From: Dioscorea cayenensis subsp. rotundata | Taxonomy: Eukaryota; Streptophyta; Magnoliopsida; Dioscoreales; Dioscoreaceae | Direction of reading: 5' to 3' | Assembly: GCF_009730915.1 (NCBI RefSeq) | Contig: NC_052482.1 | Location: forward strand, 19,126,345 to 19,190,344 | Length of the DNA: 64,000 nt | Shown: piece by piece, positions 1 to 11,761 of the stretch | Position numbering within the stretch: position 1 is the first letter of the stretch | Layout: every line of letters starts with the position of its first letter | The notes under the pieces: generated by a model | Databases searched by the model: none | What the model was told of the DNA's origin: nothing | What the model saw: the letters and a program-made list of their open reading frames with translations, nothing else | Made by a program: the position numbers and the translations under genes

Positions 1-1050
1 ATGCTATAATTCTGGCCTATCCAAACAGGTCGTGAATATGGTTCTGGATAGTATAACACAACATACTAGGTGGTCCTAAAAATTTATGGTTATATATTCA
101 AATTGATATTATTTAAATAAATTGAAATTAGACTATTATCTAAAAATAAAAAATAAAAAAAATAAAAAAATGAAGAGGTCGTTCACATTTCCGTTTCCAT
201 TATAGCAGCAGACTCAACTTCAAAATTAAGTTTAAGTTTGAAATAAAAAGTATTTACATGAATAAATGTTTTTATAGGTAGGGCTAAAGCATACATCAAA
301 CTTTCCACAAACCCTTGGAAAAAGTCTTTGTTCAAAGTAAATGAGAATGCTTATGAAATAAAACACAGTTTTGTAGGCTTGTAGCCATTGTGCCTGACTG
401 ACAAGACAACCTATAATTTTATAATTAGTTCTTCTCTCTAAAGAGACAAAATAAATTATCAATATTTTTAAATGATAAAACTTTTTAGCCTTCATACTAA
501 ACAAGATGTCAAGATTCCTTGCTTAATTTAATGAGAAAATAAGTATTCTTCAAGTAAAATCAAGTTATAATATGGCTTCCAACTTTGTTTTGAGCTTCTT
601 AAGTAATCACAATTTGAACAAACAAGAGCTTGATGTCAACTGGAAGAAGTACAACAAACAACAAGTTAAGATACTAATTAACAATTAATATCACCGCACA
701 ACAAATCGTTTGACCATCTTAAGTCTTCAACTGAACATCTTAATCAACGATTATAATTTATATTCTTACACTAATAAATAAAAGATTAGAAGCTAGCGTA
801 GTCAACACTATTAATTAATTATCGGCATTGCTTAAAAAGAGATTGTACAAGAATTCAGATCCTTAACATCTCCATTAATAGTTATTCATTAAAACAATTT
901 TGGTCAATTTCGATGTTAATTCAATCGATTTAACTTACATTATAATTAATAAAAGAAATTTCTCACAGATCCTTCTTCATATATATCATATATGTAATAT
1001 ACACATTGCTTTTATAATTACTAATTAGAGAATTAGTATTTCATTTTTTA
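1..1050. other. AT-rich intergenic DNA
   Basis: No reading frame longer than about 90 codons and no recognisable protein motif on either strand. The short frame at 232-504 has no coding character. I see nothing to annotate apart from A/T runs. Confidence 0.6.
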
Positions 1051-1344
1051 GTGTGTTTGGTATGAGAATTAATTTAAGATTTGAATGGACATAAAAAGGA
1101 AATCTATTATTTCTATATTTGATATAAAATTTATGAAATTATTTCCATACTCTTATAAAAGGTTGGTTATAAAATATTTTGGTGTTATTCTCATGTTTAG
1201 TATTAATAACATATTCTTATGAATATATATATATATATATATATTTATGAATCAAATAAGAGAATAAAATATTTTTAGGTTTATTATGCTCAAAAGAATC
1301 TATATTCCCATAATAATATTTTAAACCTTGTATCAAATGCTTCT
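1051..1344. mobile_element. possible PIF/Harbinger-type MITE
   Basis: The left end GTGTGTTTGGTATGAG and the reverse complement of the right end (AGAAGCATTTGATACAAG) are related imperfect inverted repeats. Each is bordered by TTA (1048-1050 and 1345-1347), the usual PIF/Harbinger target duplication. The core is AT-rich, holds a TA microsatellite around 1224-1243, and encodes nothing. The 3-bp duplication could be chance. Confidence 0.4.
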
Positions 1345-1591
1345 TTAGTCAAAATTCTAGGTGTTTGAATCTGACTTTTTCCTAATCAATATATACACAT
1401 GTACATGCATTAGAAGAAAATAAGTTAACGGAGCTTATCCTAATCCGATAAAGGAATATGCTCTCTCAAACTCAACCAAATATCTTTATAATTTTTTTAT
1501 AAATCAAACTGAAGGAAGATTTAGTTTGAGTAAAAATCAATCTCTGCTATTTTTAAGCATATGACCAAGACATTTATTTATTTATTGTAAA

Positions 1592-1643
1592 AACGACAAA
1601 CACCATCCTATAAAGAGTGACAAACACCATCCTATAAAGGGTG
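1592..1643. repeat. short tandem duplication and dispersed repeat
   Basis: A unit of about 26 bp reading GACAAACACCATCCTATAAA occurs twice in tandem. The DNA after it (to about 1700, ending TTTAACGACTTTTT) resembles 42545-42640, where CGTCCTATAAGAACGTGTCA and GGCTTAACGACTT appear in the same order. A dispersed repeat of unknown class is therefore likely. Confidence 0.45.
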
Positions 1644-1700
1644 TTAAGGAGAAGACATGCACAATGGTGCATCAGTTACTGTAGTTTAACGACTTTTTAA

Positions 1701-2770
1701 AAATTTATTAAATTGGTCAAACGTCACATGTGTGATTAGAGTTTTTATTATGTACATGTTCAGAATATATTTTAGGAACTAAAAGAGTTAATAAATACCT
1801 CATGCCATGCAACTACAGAAGGAGAGAAATGACGAAAACTGTAAACAGTGAATGAATATGGTTACTATAGTATTTTATATAGTAGCAATATGCACAGCAT
1901 TGTAACAAAATTATTGACATATGAATTTAACCATGGACCTATCCATGCACCATCCCTATAATATTTCATTGCATTAAATAGTAGTTGGTACATTTAATTT
2001 GGTACATTTAATTTGTGTTATGTTTAACTAAAACATTCTGCAGAAATAGCAGATAAACTTAAAACTCAAATTCAAATATTTCCAAATATTAATTTTTAAT
2101 TATGATATGAAACTCTACAGCATGTGCATGAATCAGGAGACCCATACTATCTCATGACTCAAAAACAAATTTTTTTTTTTTAAAAAAACAAATCATAAAT
2201 AGATCTTGATTCCATTCCAACCAGATTCATCACTGGCTTTATTTTTCTTACTTTTTCGTCTCCGAAGACATGAAGTTAAATAGATACCACTCATTAGTGT
2301 CTTGTCCACTAATGGTGAACTGATTCCCTATGGGCATGGTCCAAACATATGATGTCAAACATAGTTTACATGCATTCTTTATTTTATTTTATTTCTTTAT
2401 TTAGTTATTTTGATGTTTTCAGACTTACTTGTTTGAGCATTGTCAATAAAAAAATATTATTAATTACTGCTATTATATATATATATATATTAGAATTTAT
2501 TAAAATATTTCACATATCTCTGGTACATATGCATTGCGTTATAATTATAAGATACAATTTATTTAAAATGCTACATGTATCAAGAGTGAATACTTCCTAT
2601 ATCCGGCATGTCGGTATTATAATATCTAATATCGTGACATTGACTAATATCTGTATATATATATCTTTTAAATATTGTATTTATATAAATATCCTTCACA
2701 AATCTGATGTTTTCAGGTTGATCTCCATAATTAAGTTGACTTAATAAAGATAAAAATAAAAATAAAAACT
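1701..2770. other. AT-rich intergenic DNA upstream of the P450
   Basis: The frame at 2349-2744 is a run of AT-rich codons with no domain and is not a gene. Nothing else can be supported. Confidence 0.55.
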
Positions 2771-2781
2771 ATGCAAAACAA

Positions 2782-2809
2782 TTGACGGTTCAAAACATTG
2801 ACCGTTCAA
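2782..2809 (+). promoter_or_regulatory. paired W-box-like sites upstream of the CYP81-like gene
   Basis: Two near-identical 12-mers, TTGACGGTTCAA (2782-2793) and TTGACCGTTCAA (2798-2809), lie 16 bp apart about 490 bp upstream of the P450 start codon. TTGACC is the core of the W-box bound by WRKY factors; each 12-mer is also close to a palindrome. Binding is inferred, not shown. Confidence 0.4.
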
Positions 2810-3245
2810 CTTTGCATATACACCCCTCGTAAATAATAAAATACATATGTAGTATGTGCACACATAAATGTTCTAATCACTCAAGCAATTTTATAAGTAA
2901 CATTATTATTTAACAAAATATGAATAAGTCAGTGTGGAATTAATCCCTTAACGTAACTATGACAATATTCTATATAAACTGACATTCAAATTTGTCTTTT
3001 TTTATTATGATATGAACAAGTTAGCCAAAAAATTCAGTGTGAATATAATGGACCCGGAGATGTTAGCTCAACTTTTATCATTTATAAATACCCAATCAAA
3101 ATAAGAACATTCATATAAATACAACTATAATGGAGTGTACATGCAATTTTCTCCGTTGCAATTGCAACAAACTAAGGACCACTAAACAAACCTTGAAAAT
3201 TCCGGGTGCCAAAACCAAATCAACTCTCCATCACCATCCTTCTCC

Positions 3246-3252
3246 TATATAA
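3246..3252 (+). promoter_or_regulatory. candidate TATA boxes for the CYP81-like gene
   Basis: TATATAA at 3246-3252 lies only about 41 bp before the ATG at 3293 and would leave a very short leader. A second candidate, TATAAATA at 3083-3090, would give a leader of about 170 bp, which is more usual. The sequence does not decide between them. Confidence 0.35.
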
Positions 3253-3292
3253 CACCCCTATCTCTCCACCACAACACCACCACCACCACAAC

Positions 3293-4205
3293 ATGGACCT
3301 CCTCATTCCAACCATTCTTATCACTCTCCTCCTCCTTCTCTTCCTCATCAAACCACTCCTCTCCAATCCAAAGCTCCACAAAACCAAGCACCTAAAGCTC
3401 CCTCCAAGTCCTCCTTCTCTCCCTTTCATTGGTCATCTCCATCTCTTCAAGAAACCCCTCCACCATACTCTCTCCTCACTTTCCTCCTTACATGGCCCTT
3501 GCTTCCTCCTCAACTTCTCCTCTCGTCGTCTCTTAATCATCTCTTCCTACTCTCTAGCTTTACAATGCTTCACCACTCTTGATCTCATCTTCGCCACCCG
3601 TCCTCGCCTTCCCTCCGGCCGCTTTCTCACCTACAATTACACCACCATAGGTTTCTCCCCTTATGGCCCTCACTGGCGCACTCTCCGTCGCATCGTCGCT
3701 CACCACCTCTTCTCCAATGCCCGTCTCCAATCCTTAGTCTCCACACGAACTAATGAACTCACTTCACTCTTACATCACTTATACAACACCTCCTCCTCGT
3801 CTTCTTCTTCATTTACTAAAGTTGAACTTAGGCCTAAGCTTTTTGAACTTGTGCTTAATGTGTTGATGATGGGAGTGGCCGGAAAACGGTATAGTAGTGA
3901 AGCTCAAGCTCGGAGGTTCTTTGAGATGGTTAGAGGAACCTTCATGTTTAGTGGAACTTCTAATCTTAGGGACTTCTTGCCAAAGATATTCAGATTTTTT
4001 GATTTCCAAGGGACAAAGAAGAGGTTAGCTTGGTTGGAGAGTGAGTGGGACTTACATCTTCAAGGCTTGATTGATGAGGAGAGGATCAAGCATGCAAGAG
4101 ATGATCAGAGTGAGGAGAAGACCATGATTGGTGTCTTACTTTCTCTTCAACAAGAGAATCCTGAATCCTATCCTGACCGTTTCATCAAAGCTCTTTTCTT
4201 GGTAA

Positions 4206-4242
<37 letters not shown>

Positions 4243-4956
4243 CTTACATTGAGACAATAGATTTATTAATACTCAACTAATGAATACTTTATTTTTCTTT
4301 TGTGGGATACCAAAAAAACAAAAAACAAAAAGAGTTTATTAATGGCAGGAACAGACACATCAACAGCAACACTTGAATGGGCAATGTCTCTCTTGCTCAA
4401 CCATCCGGAAAAACTAAAGAAAGCTCAAGAAGAGATTGATGAACAGATAGAGCATGGACGTTTGATACAAGAAAGTGATCTGCCAAACTTGCCATACCTT
4501 CAAGGGATCATCAATGAGACCTTAAGACTCTATCCTGCCACACCCCTTCTCCTACCTCATGAGTCCATGCAAGACTGTGAACTTAATGGCTTTCATATTC
4601 CACAAGGCACTATCTTATTAGTGAATGTGTATGCCATGCATAGAGACCCTGATATATGGGGTGCTGGTGCAGGAGAGTTTAGGCCAGAGAGGTATGAAGA
4701 AGAGAGTGGGAGAGATTTGAGTAAGATGATGATGCCATTTGGGATGGGGAGGAGAAGGTGCCCTGGGGAAGGACTTGCCCTTAAGTTGATAGGGTTGGCT
4801 CTAGGGGCTTTGATACAGTGTTTTGAGTGGGAGAGACTTGGGAAGGAGATGGTGGATATGAAGGAAGCTTTGGGGATGAGTATGCCTAAAGCTCATCCTC
4901 TTGAGGCTTTGTATAAGCCTAGATCAAGCATGATTAGTGTTCTTTCTAATCTCTGA
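3293..4956 (+). CDS. cytochrome P450, CYP81-like
   Basis: An ER-anchored haem monooxygenase of about 510 residues, normal for plant A-type P450s. There are two exons, 3293-4201 and 4333-4956; the 131-bp intron (gt...ag, phase 0) falls just before the I-helix, as is usual in this group. The N-terminus is one hydrophobic helix (residues about 3-24) followed by a proline hinge (LPPSPPSLPFIGHL). Further motifs are WRTLRR (C-helix), AGTDTS (308-313, oxygen activation), ETLRLYP (K-helix), FRPERY, and the haem loop FGMGRRRCPG with Cys446 as ligand. The YNYTTIGFSPYGPHWRTLRR stretch is characteristic of CYP81. The open frame runs back to an ATG at 3206, but its extra 29 residues are histidine-rich and precede the membrane anchor, so 3293 is preferred. 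CYP81 members hydroxylate isoflavonoids, lignans, glucosinolate precursors or herbicides; the substrate here cannot be told. The 5' half is C/T-rich. No frameshift or stop is present, so the gene looks functional. Confidence 0.9.
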
Positions 4957-5109
4957 ATTATTTGGGATTTATTTATGTAATAAATGTGTGTTTGTGTGAG
5001 GAAATAAATGTTGGGTATGATCATGTATGTTTTTATATCTTAGACAATTTGATTGCTGTTTTATACATGTTTAGTGTTTGTTGCTTATTAATGAATAATA
5101 GACGACAAA

Positions 5110-5290
5110 GTCGCTTTTTATGAATATAAAGCAGATCTTAAAGACTTGAACCCGGATGTATAGTATATATATAGTATGAGACTAGTATAGAAATCCCGGA
5201 TGAATAGTGTATGAACAGTACGGGAAACATTACTGTTGGGGGAGAGATTTGAACCCATGATCTCCTCCTTACACTTTGTTGTTTATTAAT
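5110..5290 (-). repeat. possible SINE-like repeat
   Basis: On the minus strand the stretch reads ...GATCATGGGTTCAAATCTCT..., which resembles a tRNA-type box B (GGTTCRANNCC). It is followed by a short body with ATACTATACATCC repeats. It could be a tRNA-derived SINE, but no clear box A or A-tail is seen. Confidence 0.25.
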
Positions 5291-5299
5291 TGATGTGAG

Positions 5300-5355
<56 letters not shown>
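5300..5355. repeat. (ATT)n microsatellite
   Basis: About 18 uninterrupted ATT units lie downstream of the P450 gene. Confidence 0.95.
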
Positions 5356-5620
5356 GGGTTATATATATTTTTTGAAAAACTTTAAGCGGGGAAGCTTAAA
5401 ATTGACGAGAAGTAGGTGGTATTAAACACTAGTTTGTTTTATTCCAACTTGTTTTCAAATTTATGATGCTCTTTATCAATACATTTTATCAATGCATGCC
5501 TAAATGGTCTATTAGTAACTGGATTTTTGTTAGAATTCTTCACAAATAATGAGAATTTAAATCAAGGGTGAAAATAAATTTCTTGTAGTGTGAGTAATAG
5601 TTATGTGCAGATGATTTTAG

Positions 5621-6234
5621 TCATAGTTATCAGATCTGGCCCGGGCATTGACCCGGTCAAGGCTCTGGGTCACGGATCAATTGGTTCAACCGTCGGGTCA
5701 TTTGGGTCAATACTGGGTTAATAAAAATATTTTAAAATATTATTTTTAAAATTATAAATTAGTTTTTAATTATATAATGATATATCATAATAATATCCAT
5801 GAATTATTAGTTACCAAATAAATAATTTGATGGAAAAAAATACAAAACAATTGTTAATATTTGATTTGGAAGTAGTAGAAAAGAGGAAAAAAGCTCAAAC
5901 TTCACATAATACCAACACATAACAATACTAATTCACAATAAAAGTTTAAATTTATCATCAAAGTATCAAACCAAACTCAATCCAATATATAACCAAAGTT
6001 CAAAATTGAAATTACAAATCAAACTGGGTCAATCGGTCTGATGACCGCCGGGTCAACTGGTTCGACCACCAGGTCAATCGGTCCGACTGCTGGGTCAACC
6101 GGTTTAACCACCGGGTCAAAGCGGGTCAATAATGCTGGGTCAGAACAGGTTGATTGCATAACCGGTCTAATTAAAGACTCGGACCGGTTGAAGCACCGGG
6201 TCACCGGGTCAACCGGTCCGGGTTTGATAATTAT
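5621..6234. mobile_element. hAT-type non-autonomous element with GACCCGG/CCGGTT-rich ends
   Basis: The left end TCATAGTTATCAGATCTGG is matched by the inverted right end ATAATTATCAAACCCGG. The element lies between two copies of GATTTTAG (5613-5620 and 6235-6242), an 8-bp duplication typical of hAT elements. Both ends are packed with GGGTCAA, GACCCGG and CCGGTT motifs, denser on the right (6020-6225), while the middle is AT-rich. The open frames at 6019-6249 and 6041-6313 are read through these repeats (TGSTTGS-like protein) and are not genes. No transposase is present. Confidence 0.8.
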
Positions 6235-6373
6235 GATTTTAGTGCCCATGTGTGCATGCTCCTTCTCCCATTACTTGCTCTGCCGAAACTTATGCATCTT
6301 TTTGTTTTTTTAGTGGCTTAATCAGTCATCTTAATTATATATATATATAAAATACTTATTTCAGGTGATTTAG

Positions 6374-6604
6374 GCTCATAATCATTTAATATCTGGACTG
6401 CTGGGCACAGGAAGTCTACTTCGGTCATTTAGATCTTGTATTATCATACAACCATCAGAATTTGGATATTATGATTATATCCAAACTAATGTTCCATTAG
6501 AAAGTGATGTCCAAGAACTTGATATTAAACTTCTGAAACATCTTCCAGCTACGGAGTTGTATATGGGCCCCGAATTGCCCGGACAGCATGAAAAAATTAA
6601 TTAA
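6374..6604 (+). pseudogene. orphan exon-like reading frame, unidentified
   Basis: A 76-codon frame lies between stops at 6371 and 6602, with no ATG at its start. It has balanced, gene-like codons in otherwise AT-rich noncoding DNA (for example FRSCIIIQPSEFGYYDY and DVQELDIKLLKHLPATELY). A plausible splice acceptor, CTGGGCACAG, lies at 6401-6410, so the exon may be 6411-6604. I cannot name the family. It could be the last exon of a broken gene, a captured exon, or an exon whose partners have degraded; no neighbouring exon was found. Confidence 0.4.
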
Positions 6605-8084
6605 TAGTTATTTGTTCTTTTGTTGCATTATTTTTTTAGATCAAATAGCGTGCTCTACCTTGGTTTTGATTGTCAATGCCATTTGTTAAAAAAATCAAAG
6701 TTTTATTTAAATAGGTTAACTGACTTTGTAAACTTTTACAACTCCAAATTTGAAACTTAAAATATAATTTTTCATCCACATGAATGCAATAACTCTCATA
6801 GACTAATTGTGTTATCTTATATATAATTCATGTTCATTTAATCAGTATGGCCTAAAGCTCCCATGACTTGTATTTTAAAAGGGAAATTAAGAGGAACAAC
6901 GCATATGGGTTCATAAATTTCAATGTAATTATAAAGATGGCTATGAAGTACTACTCCAAGGACTAATTTGTCATAAACTAAGAGTAGCTAGAAGCTTCCC
7001 ATGAAACAATAACTGTCTATGTTACCAAAAATAAAAGTATAGCAAAAGAGTTGAGAAATATTCATGGGAGAACTTGTAAGGAACATTCTGATGTGTTTGA
7101 AACTTCATAGAAAGTTTACCTAAATACTCTTTTTTTTAAATCATTCTTTTGAAATTTAAGGCAAACTAACATGGAAAATCTCCTTGAATTTGGCCCACAC
7201 ATGATTTAGAGGGTTGAATGTTATGTAACATTAATTGATTATGAAAGTGACACTTACACTTATTAAATATACTCTTTAATTGTCTATATGTATCCTGTTT
7301 TGTATTAAAAGACCTGAGGATATAATTCAAAGACTTTAACATACCTATAATTCAGAATCCAAAATTCCCTACTTTGTTCATCTATACTTACTATTGCAAT
7401 CAGTGAAAACAAAATTATTACGAAAAGAATTCTAAATTTTTGTTGCACTATTTTTTATATAACTAGTTACAATATTTTTCTCTTTGGCCGGCGTGATATA
7501 TAACAATCACTATTAAATGATAAAAATTAACCATAATTTTTTATGGGCATTCTTCAGTTCATATCTTTTTACAATTTTTATTTTCTATTTGATTTTTATT
7601 CTAATTAATACTGTATAATTTATGCATATTTTTCGGATCCTAATTGAATTTGATTTTTGTTTTGAATAATGTTGAGAAATCACATATTCAAATTGTCCAC
7701 CTTTGATTTGGGAAAAGGATAAATACTAGCTATTCAATTGTAAGGGTAGGATTTGATTTTTTTTTTTTTTTTAAAAGAGTTTTTTAGGCTAATCATTGTT
7801 TATTGATTTTAGACTTTGTTCATAAACAATTTCTGGGCTCTTTCCATGTTTTTATAAAATAAATTCAAACATACTAACATTTAAACTATTTATTTGCATA
7901 CAATTAACACACTTATTCTCTTAAAATTGATATAAATCACCAAATTATATTGGTATTTAGGTTGGATTAAATACCATCATATATATATATACACACACAA
8001 AAATAGACTAATAAAAACCTCAAAAGTATTAGATTAAATATAAAAATATATATAAATATTGAAAAGGGCGACAAGCGCCTACAT
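6605..8084. other. AT-rich intergenic DNA
   Basis: No reading frame, inverted repeat or recognisable element. A poly-T run lies at about 7757-7772 and a TA/CA microsatellite at 7979-7999. Confidence 0.5.
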
Positions 8085-8235
8085 AAAAAAAAATGTGCGC
8101 GGAGTCAATGCCTGTTGAGGCAATGCCTCACACACCCTCACTTTGGCTTATTGGGATTCATGTGAGAAGTCCCGAACTCCCCCAAAATTAATCCGTCTAT
8201 GTGGGATTCGACTTTTCATCACATTTTCCTTCCCT
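8085..8235 (-). repeat. possible SINE-like repeat
   Basis: The minus strand contains GTCGAATCCCACATAGACGG and a body that is GC-richer than its flanks. The first part resembles a tRNA box B. No box A or target duplication was found, so the class is uncertain. Confidence 0.25.
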
Positions 8236-8879
8236 AGAGATTCTGAAATGGTGTCACTAACCGCATATGGGGCTTTCGCAAGTCATAATTATAATTGTAT
8301 GCATAAAATATGAAAAAGTAGTTAAAAATATCAATATATATATATATATATATATATAAAATACAACTTCTTAGAAGCTGATATGCATTATAGTAACTTG
8401 TCCAACAACGCAAATGCAAATTAGCTTCTAAGAAATTGCATTATGGCTAAAATGCTTGCATGTCATACATGAGCATGATATATATGAATGCATAAAGAAA
8501 CCCAAGAGATTTCTAATCTTGTACTAAAATTCTCATTGATGCAAATCTCTCAATCTTATTGATTCAAATTTTTTGCCATACAACAAATGCTAATACTAGA
8601 AAAGAAAATCTCTTAAGATAATCCAAACACAATAATCTTCACCACTAGGTATTAATTTGCAACCAAAATGGTTTCTTAACTTTCTTGGAGATGGATAGCT
8701 TCAACTAACATCATCTTCTAAAATCTACATCTCCCTTCCATTCTTATCAGTTACCACTCAAACCCTAAATAATTCTCACAAATGCTGAAATTAATTTCTA
8801 TAAGATCATATATATGTATGTGTGTGTGTTGTGTGTGTGTTGCATGTAATTCATCCAAACAATATCACTTTGATGCTCT

Positions 8880-9287
8880 TCACTTGTCTTGCTTGGTTGG
8901 AAAAATGCCCTCCATAGTACTTCTACTGCCAAGAGAGTTAAACAGCTCATCGGCAAGATCAGATGGCTGATAATCCGCATCTCCTCCGGCATGCTCTTCG
9001 GTGTTCCCTCTTTGAGTACCTTCTATATTACCCATAAACCACGTTCCCAAAGGGATTGAAGTAGAAATTGAGGATGAAACTCCGGTGTCTAACTCTCCGG
9101 GCACCCCGGGGATAGTCACTGGCGTGGTGGTGGTCATGCAAGTGTGGTTACCACTATATGCAACTTCATAAGTTAAGGGATCTTCATTCAATCTTTGCAC
9201 TTTCTTCTTTGCATTACACCCATAAAATGTCTTGTGAGTACAACGGTAATAGCTCCTGATTAAAAAGAAAACATAAATAACAAAACT

Positions 9288-9320
<33 letters not shown>

Positions 9321-10146
9321 TAATTCTGTTCAAAATCAAAACTGATATATAAAACACATTCATTTTTTAACTCTTACTGTTTCATATCTCTAAGGATCAA
9401 AGTTTCAAACTAGGTGTGCTTGATTCAACTTTCTACATTCTAATCATACACAATTTTGTTATTTTTTTGTCCTTTTGTCAACTTTGGGAAAATTCAAAGA
9501 AATGTGCAGATGAATTACCTTGGAAATCTAGATCCAAGGATGTCTTTTTGCCCATATTTACGCCACGTAAAGCCGTCGTCCGGTGGGATTTCAGTGTTGC
9601 CGGAGAACGGTGCTGGAACCCTAACAGTATGCATGCCTTCACCATCCTTCCTGAGAGTTAATTCAAATGACCGTTAATTACCAACGGTCACCAAAGAAGA
9701 ACAACAACAATAAATCAAAGTTCCAATATTTTAGGAAAAAAGAAAGTTTTATACCTTTTATTCTTTGGCCTTTTACTCGACTTATCTCCCAGTCTCTGGT
9801 TAACTCCTGATGAGCTTCCGATCATGGTGTCGGCCTCTAAGATTTGAGTAGAAGGATAACCAGAGCTTGGCCATAGAATCCCCAAGCTAGTGTAAGGATC
9901 TTGATGGAGCTTGTCCGTGTTCCCTGTCACTGGGAAATAAAAGACAGGCTGAGAGATGACTCCATGGATGGCTTTGTTGAAGGTGCTGACAATTTCTTCG
10001 CAAGCTTGTAACAAAAGATGAGGTTCCCTTGCCATGTCTGGAAGGCAACGTCTTAGCTCATCTGCAAGTTTGCAACCATGGCGGACATGCATCAAGGTGT
10101 TGTCCATGACCATGTTTGCTCCTTGTTGAGTTCCACTAGTATCCAT
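8880..10146 (-). CDS. WRKY transcription factor, group III, WRKY55-like
   Basis: A nuclear DNA-binding protein of 299 residues that binds W-boxes (TTGACC/T). Exons, in order of reading, are 10146-9755, 9650-9519 and 9255-8880 (392+132+376 = 900 bp), with gt...ag introns in phase 2. The WRKY domain begins around residue 157: WRKYGQK at 160-166, then zinc ligands C180-X7-C188-X23-H212-X-C214, the C2HC pattern of group III. The second intron splits the Arg codon in FPR, the conserved R-type position in group III. The N-terminus has the group III helical region ([23 protein letters not shown]), followed by a basic SKRPKNKR patch that may be the nuclear signal. DILGSRFPR and VQRLNEDP recall Arabidopsis WRKY55. 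The start at 10146 (MDTSG) is preferred over an in-frame ATG at 10179 that adds a hydrophobic stretch. No damage is seen. Confidence 0.9.
9291..9319. repeat. (TG)n microsatellite in a WRKY intron
   Basis: About 14 TG units lie in the second intron, between the two WRKY-domain exons. A second TG-rich tract lies just 3' of the gene at 8817-8841. Confidence 0.9.
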
Positions 10147-10613
10147 GTAGCACAAAATCATGATAAAGTTTATGATCAAGATGAAGATATATATTCATAT
10201 ATATATAAATGGAAGGAGTATAGGAAATAAATTTATATATGTTACGTAGAGAGGGGGGCAATTAAGAGGATGAAGAGGCATGCAAGGGAGAAAGAAGGGA
10301 AGAAGGAGAAGACAAAGTCCAAGTCATCTTGGTCTGGCTATGTTTTTTAGAGTTGAAAAAGGGTTTGAACTGGGAATGCATTCTCTGGTTCTTGAATACT
10401 GACTGTTTTGAATTTTCTTCAAGTTGGATGATGTATGCATTAACAAGAATGATATGTATGTGTGTGGATTAATTTGAAAGCGTGTGTTACTCTTTGTATT
10501 ATATGCACTATATGTCAATATTTTGTTCCACACAGCTTGTGTTTCTGGGGAAAAAAATAAAGGATAAAAACCAAATATATGGTAACATATCTGTATATAG
10601 AATACAAGATTGA

Positions 10614-10817
10614 GGTGGATCAGGCTAGTGGGGAGGAATAGTTTTTGTTCGAATGGGTCGGGGAGGACCCGTTGTTCCTCCCTTTTTTGTTGTTTCTTTC
10701 AGTCGTGGTTACATTTTTGTTTCCATGACTAGTGGAAGGCTAGCATGATTTGTTTACTTCTACTGCTATTTAATCGACGTGGTTTATCCACCTTTTTCAT
10801 AAAAATAAAAATAAAAA
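10614..10817 (+). mobile_element. 5'-truncated LINE 3' end with 13-bp target duplication
   Basis: A 204-bp insert sits between perfect copies of AATACAAGATTGA (10601-10613 and 10818-10830). It ends CGTGGTTTATCCACCTTTTT followed by an A-rich tail with AAAAT units. The same GGTTTATCCACCTT signature ends the LINE at 45.1 kb, so this is a dead-on-arrival copy from a related LINE family. It lies about 470 bp upstream of the WRKY start codon. Confidence 0.8.
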
Positions 10818-11050
10818 AATACAAGATTGAATGATATGGGTGTGTGTGTGAATATGAAAGCATGTTTCACTCCTTAGATAATGTGTACTAGTCAATATAT
10901 AATTCGCTTGAAAACATTTAAGGTTTCTCAAAAAGTTACAAAACGTTTTAGAAACATAGAATAATATATATAGGTTATTATTAAGATTGGGCATTGCTTT
11001 TTAGTTAGAGATTACTATGTGATTTTCACGGGAGATATCAAAACAGTGAT

Positions 11051-11602
11051 TAAGGGTGGTAATTGGGTAGGGTGGGAACCAGGGCAGGGATGGGAATCCC
11101 CATCTCCAACTTCTTGATAGAGAGGAATAGTCTCTCATCCTCATTACGTTAGGAATCTTAATCCCTATTGAGATCTTTACCTCCGCATGGTACATGATAT
11201 GCTCATAAGTTTAGTTTTTTTTTAAAAATTATTTAATATAACGATAAATATATTTAATACTATACTCATAAAATATTATTTATAAAATTAAATGCAAATT
11301 ATAATAAAGAAACTTATTAAAATTACTCCATTATATACTTATCAATGTAAATCAAAATATAGAAATTTGAATTTATACAAGTAAGACAAAATATTTGTAA
11401 TATTTACATAAAATTTAAACAGCTGATAGATAATTTATCGGTTTGGAATCCATGCAAAAGCTCTCGTTGCCCCGGTCCCATTTCATGAAATGAGGACAAA
11501 ATAGCCCTCATTTCCACTCTCGCAGAGAAAAAAAAATCAGAGAATCTCTGCCTGATCAGATCCCTATGAGGATTGAGGATTCCCCATCCAATTACCACCC
11601 CA
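11051..11602. mobile_element. hAT-like MITE with GC-rich ends
   Basis: The ends are inverted repeats: AGGGTGGTAATTGGGTAGGG on the left and, reversed, TGGGGTGGTAATTGGATGGG on the right. GC-rich subterminal blocks flank an AT-rich core. No clean target duplication is visible. The frames at 11001-11195 and 11404-11616 are noncoding reads through the ends. Confidence 0.6.
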
Positions 11603-11761
11603 ACATGGAACTTCAATTATCAAGATATTTATAATATACTCACCAATAAATAAATAATTTTTTAATAGCAAGATTTAAATAACTAAAAACAACTTGAAGG
11701 ATTAAAGTTGCATTTTGTCCTTATAGGTTATGGTTTTATAATAGTATTTAATTCATTCTTC

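Noticed and set aside
2349-2744. 131-codon plus-strand frame
   Set aside because: Composed of Ile/Tyr/Phe codons expected from AT-rich DNA; no motif, no splice context.
3206-3292. In-frame upstream ATG of the CYP81-like gene
   Set aside because: It would put a His-rich tail before the membrane anchor, and a possible TATA box lies inside it.
6019-6313. Open frames on both strands with TGSTTGS-like repeats
   Set aside because: They translate the GGGTCAACCGGT arrays of a hAT-type element and have no independent support.
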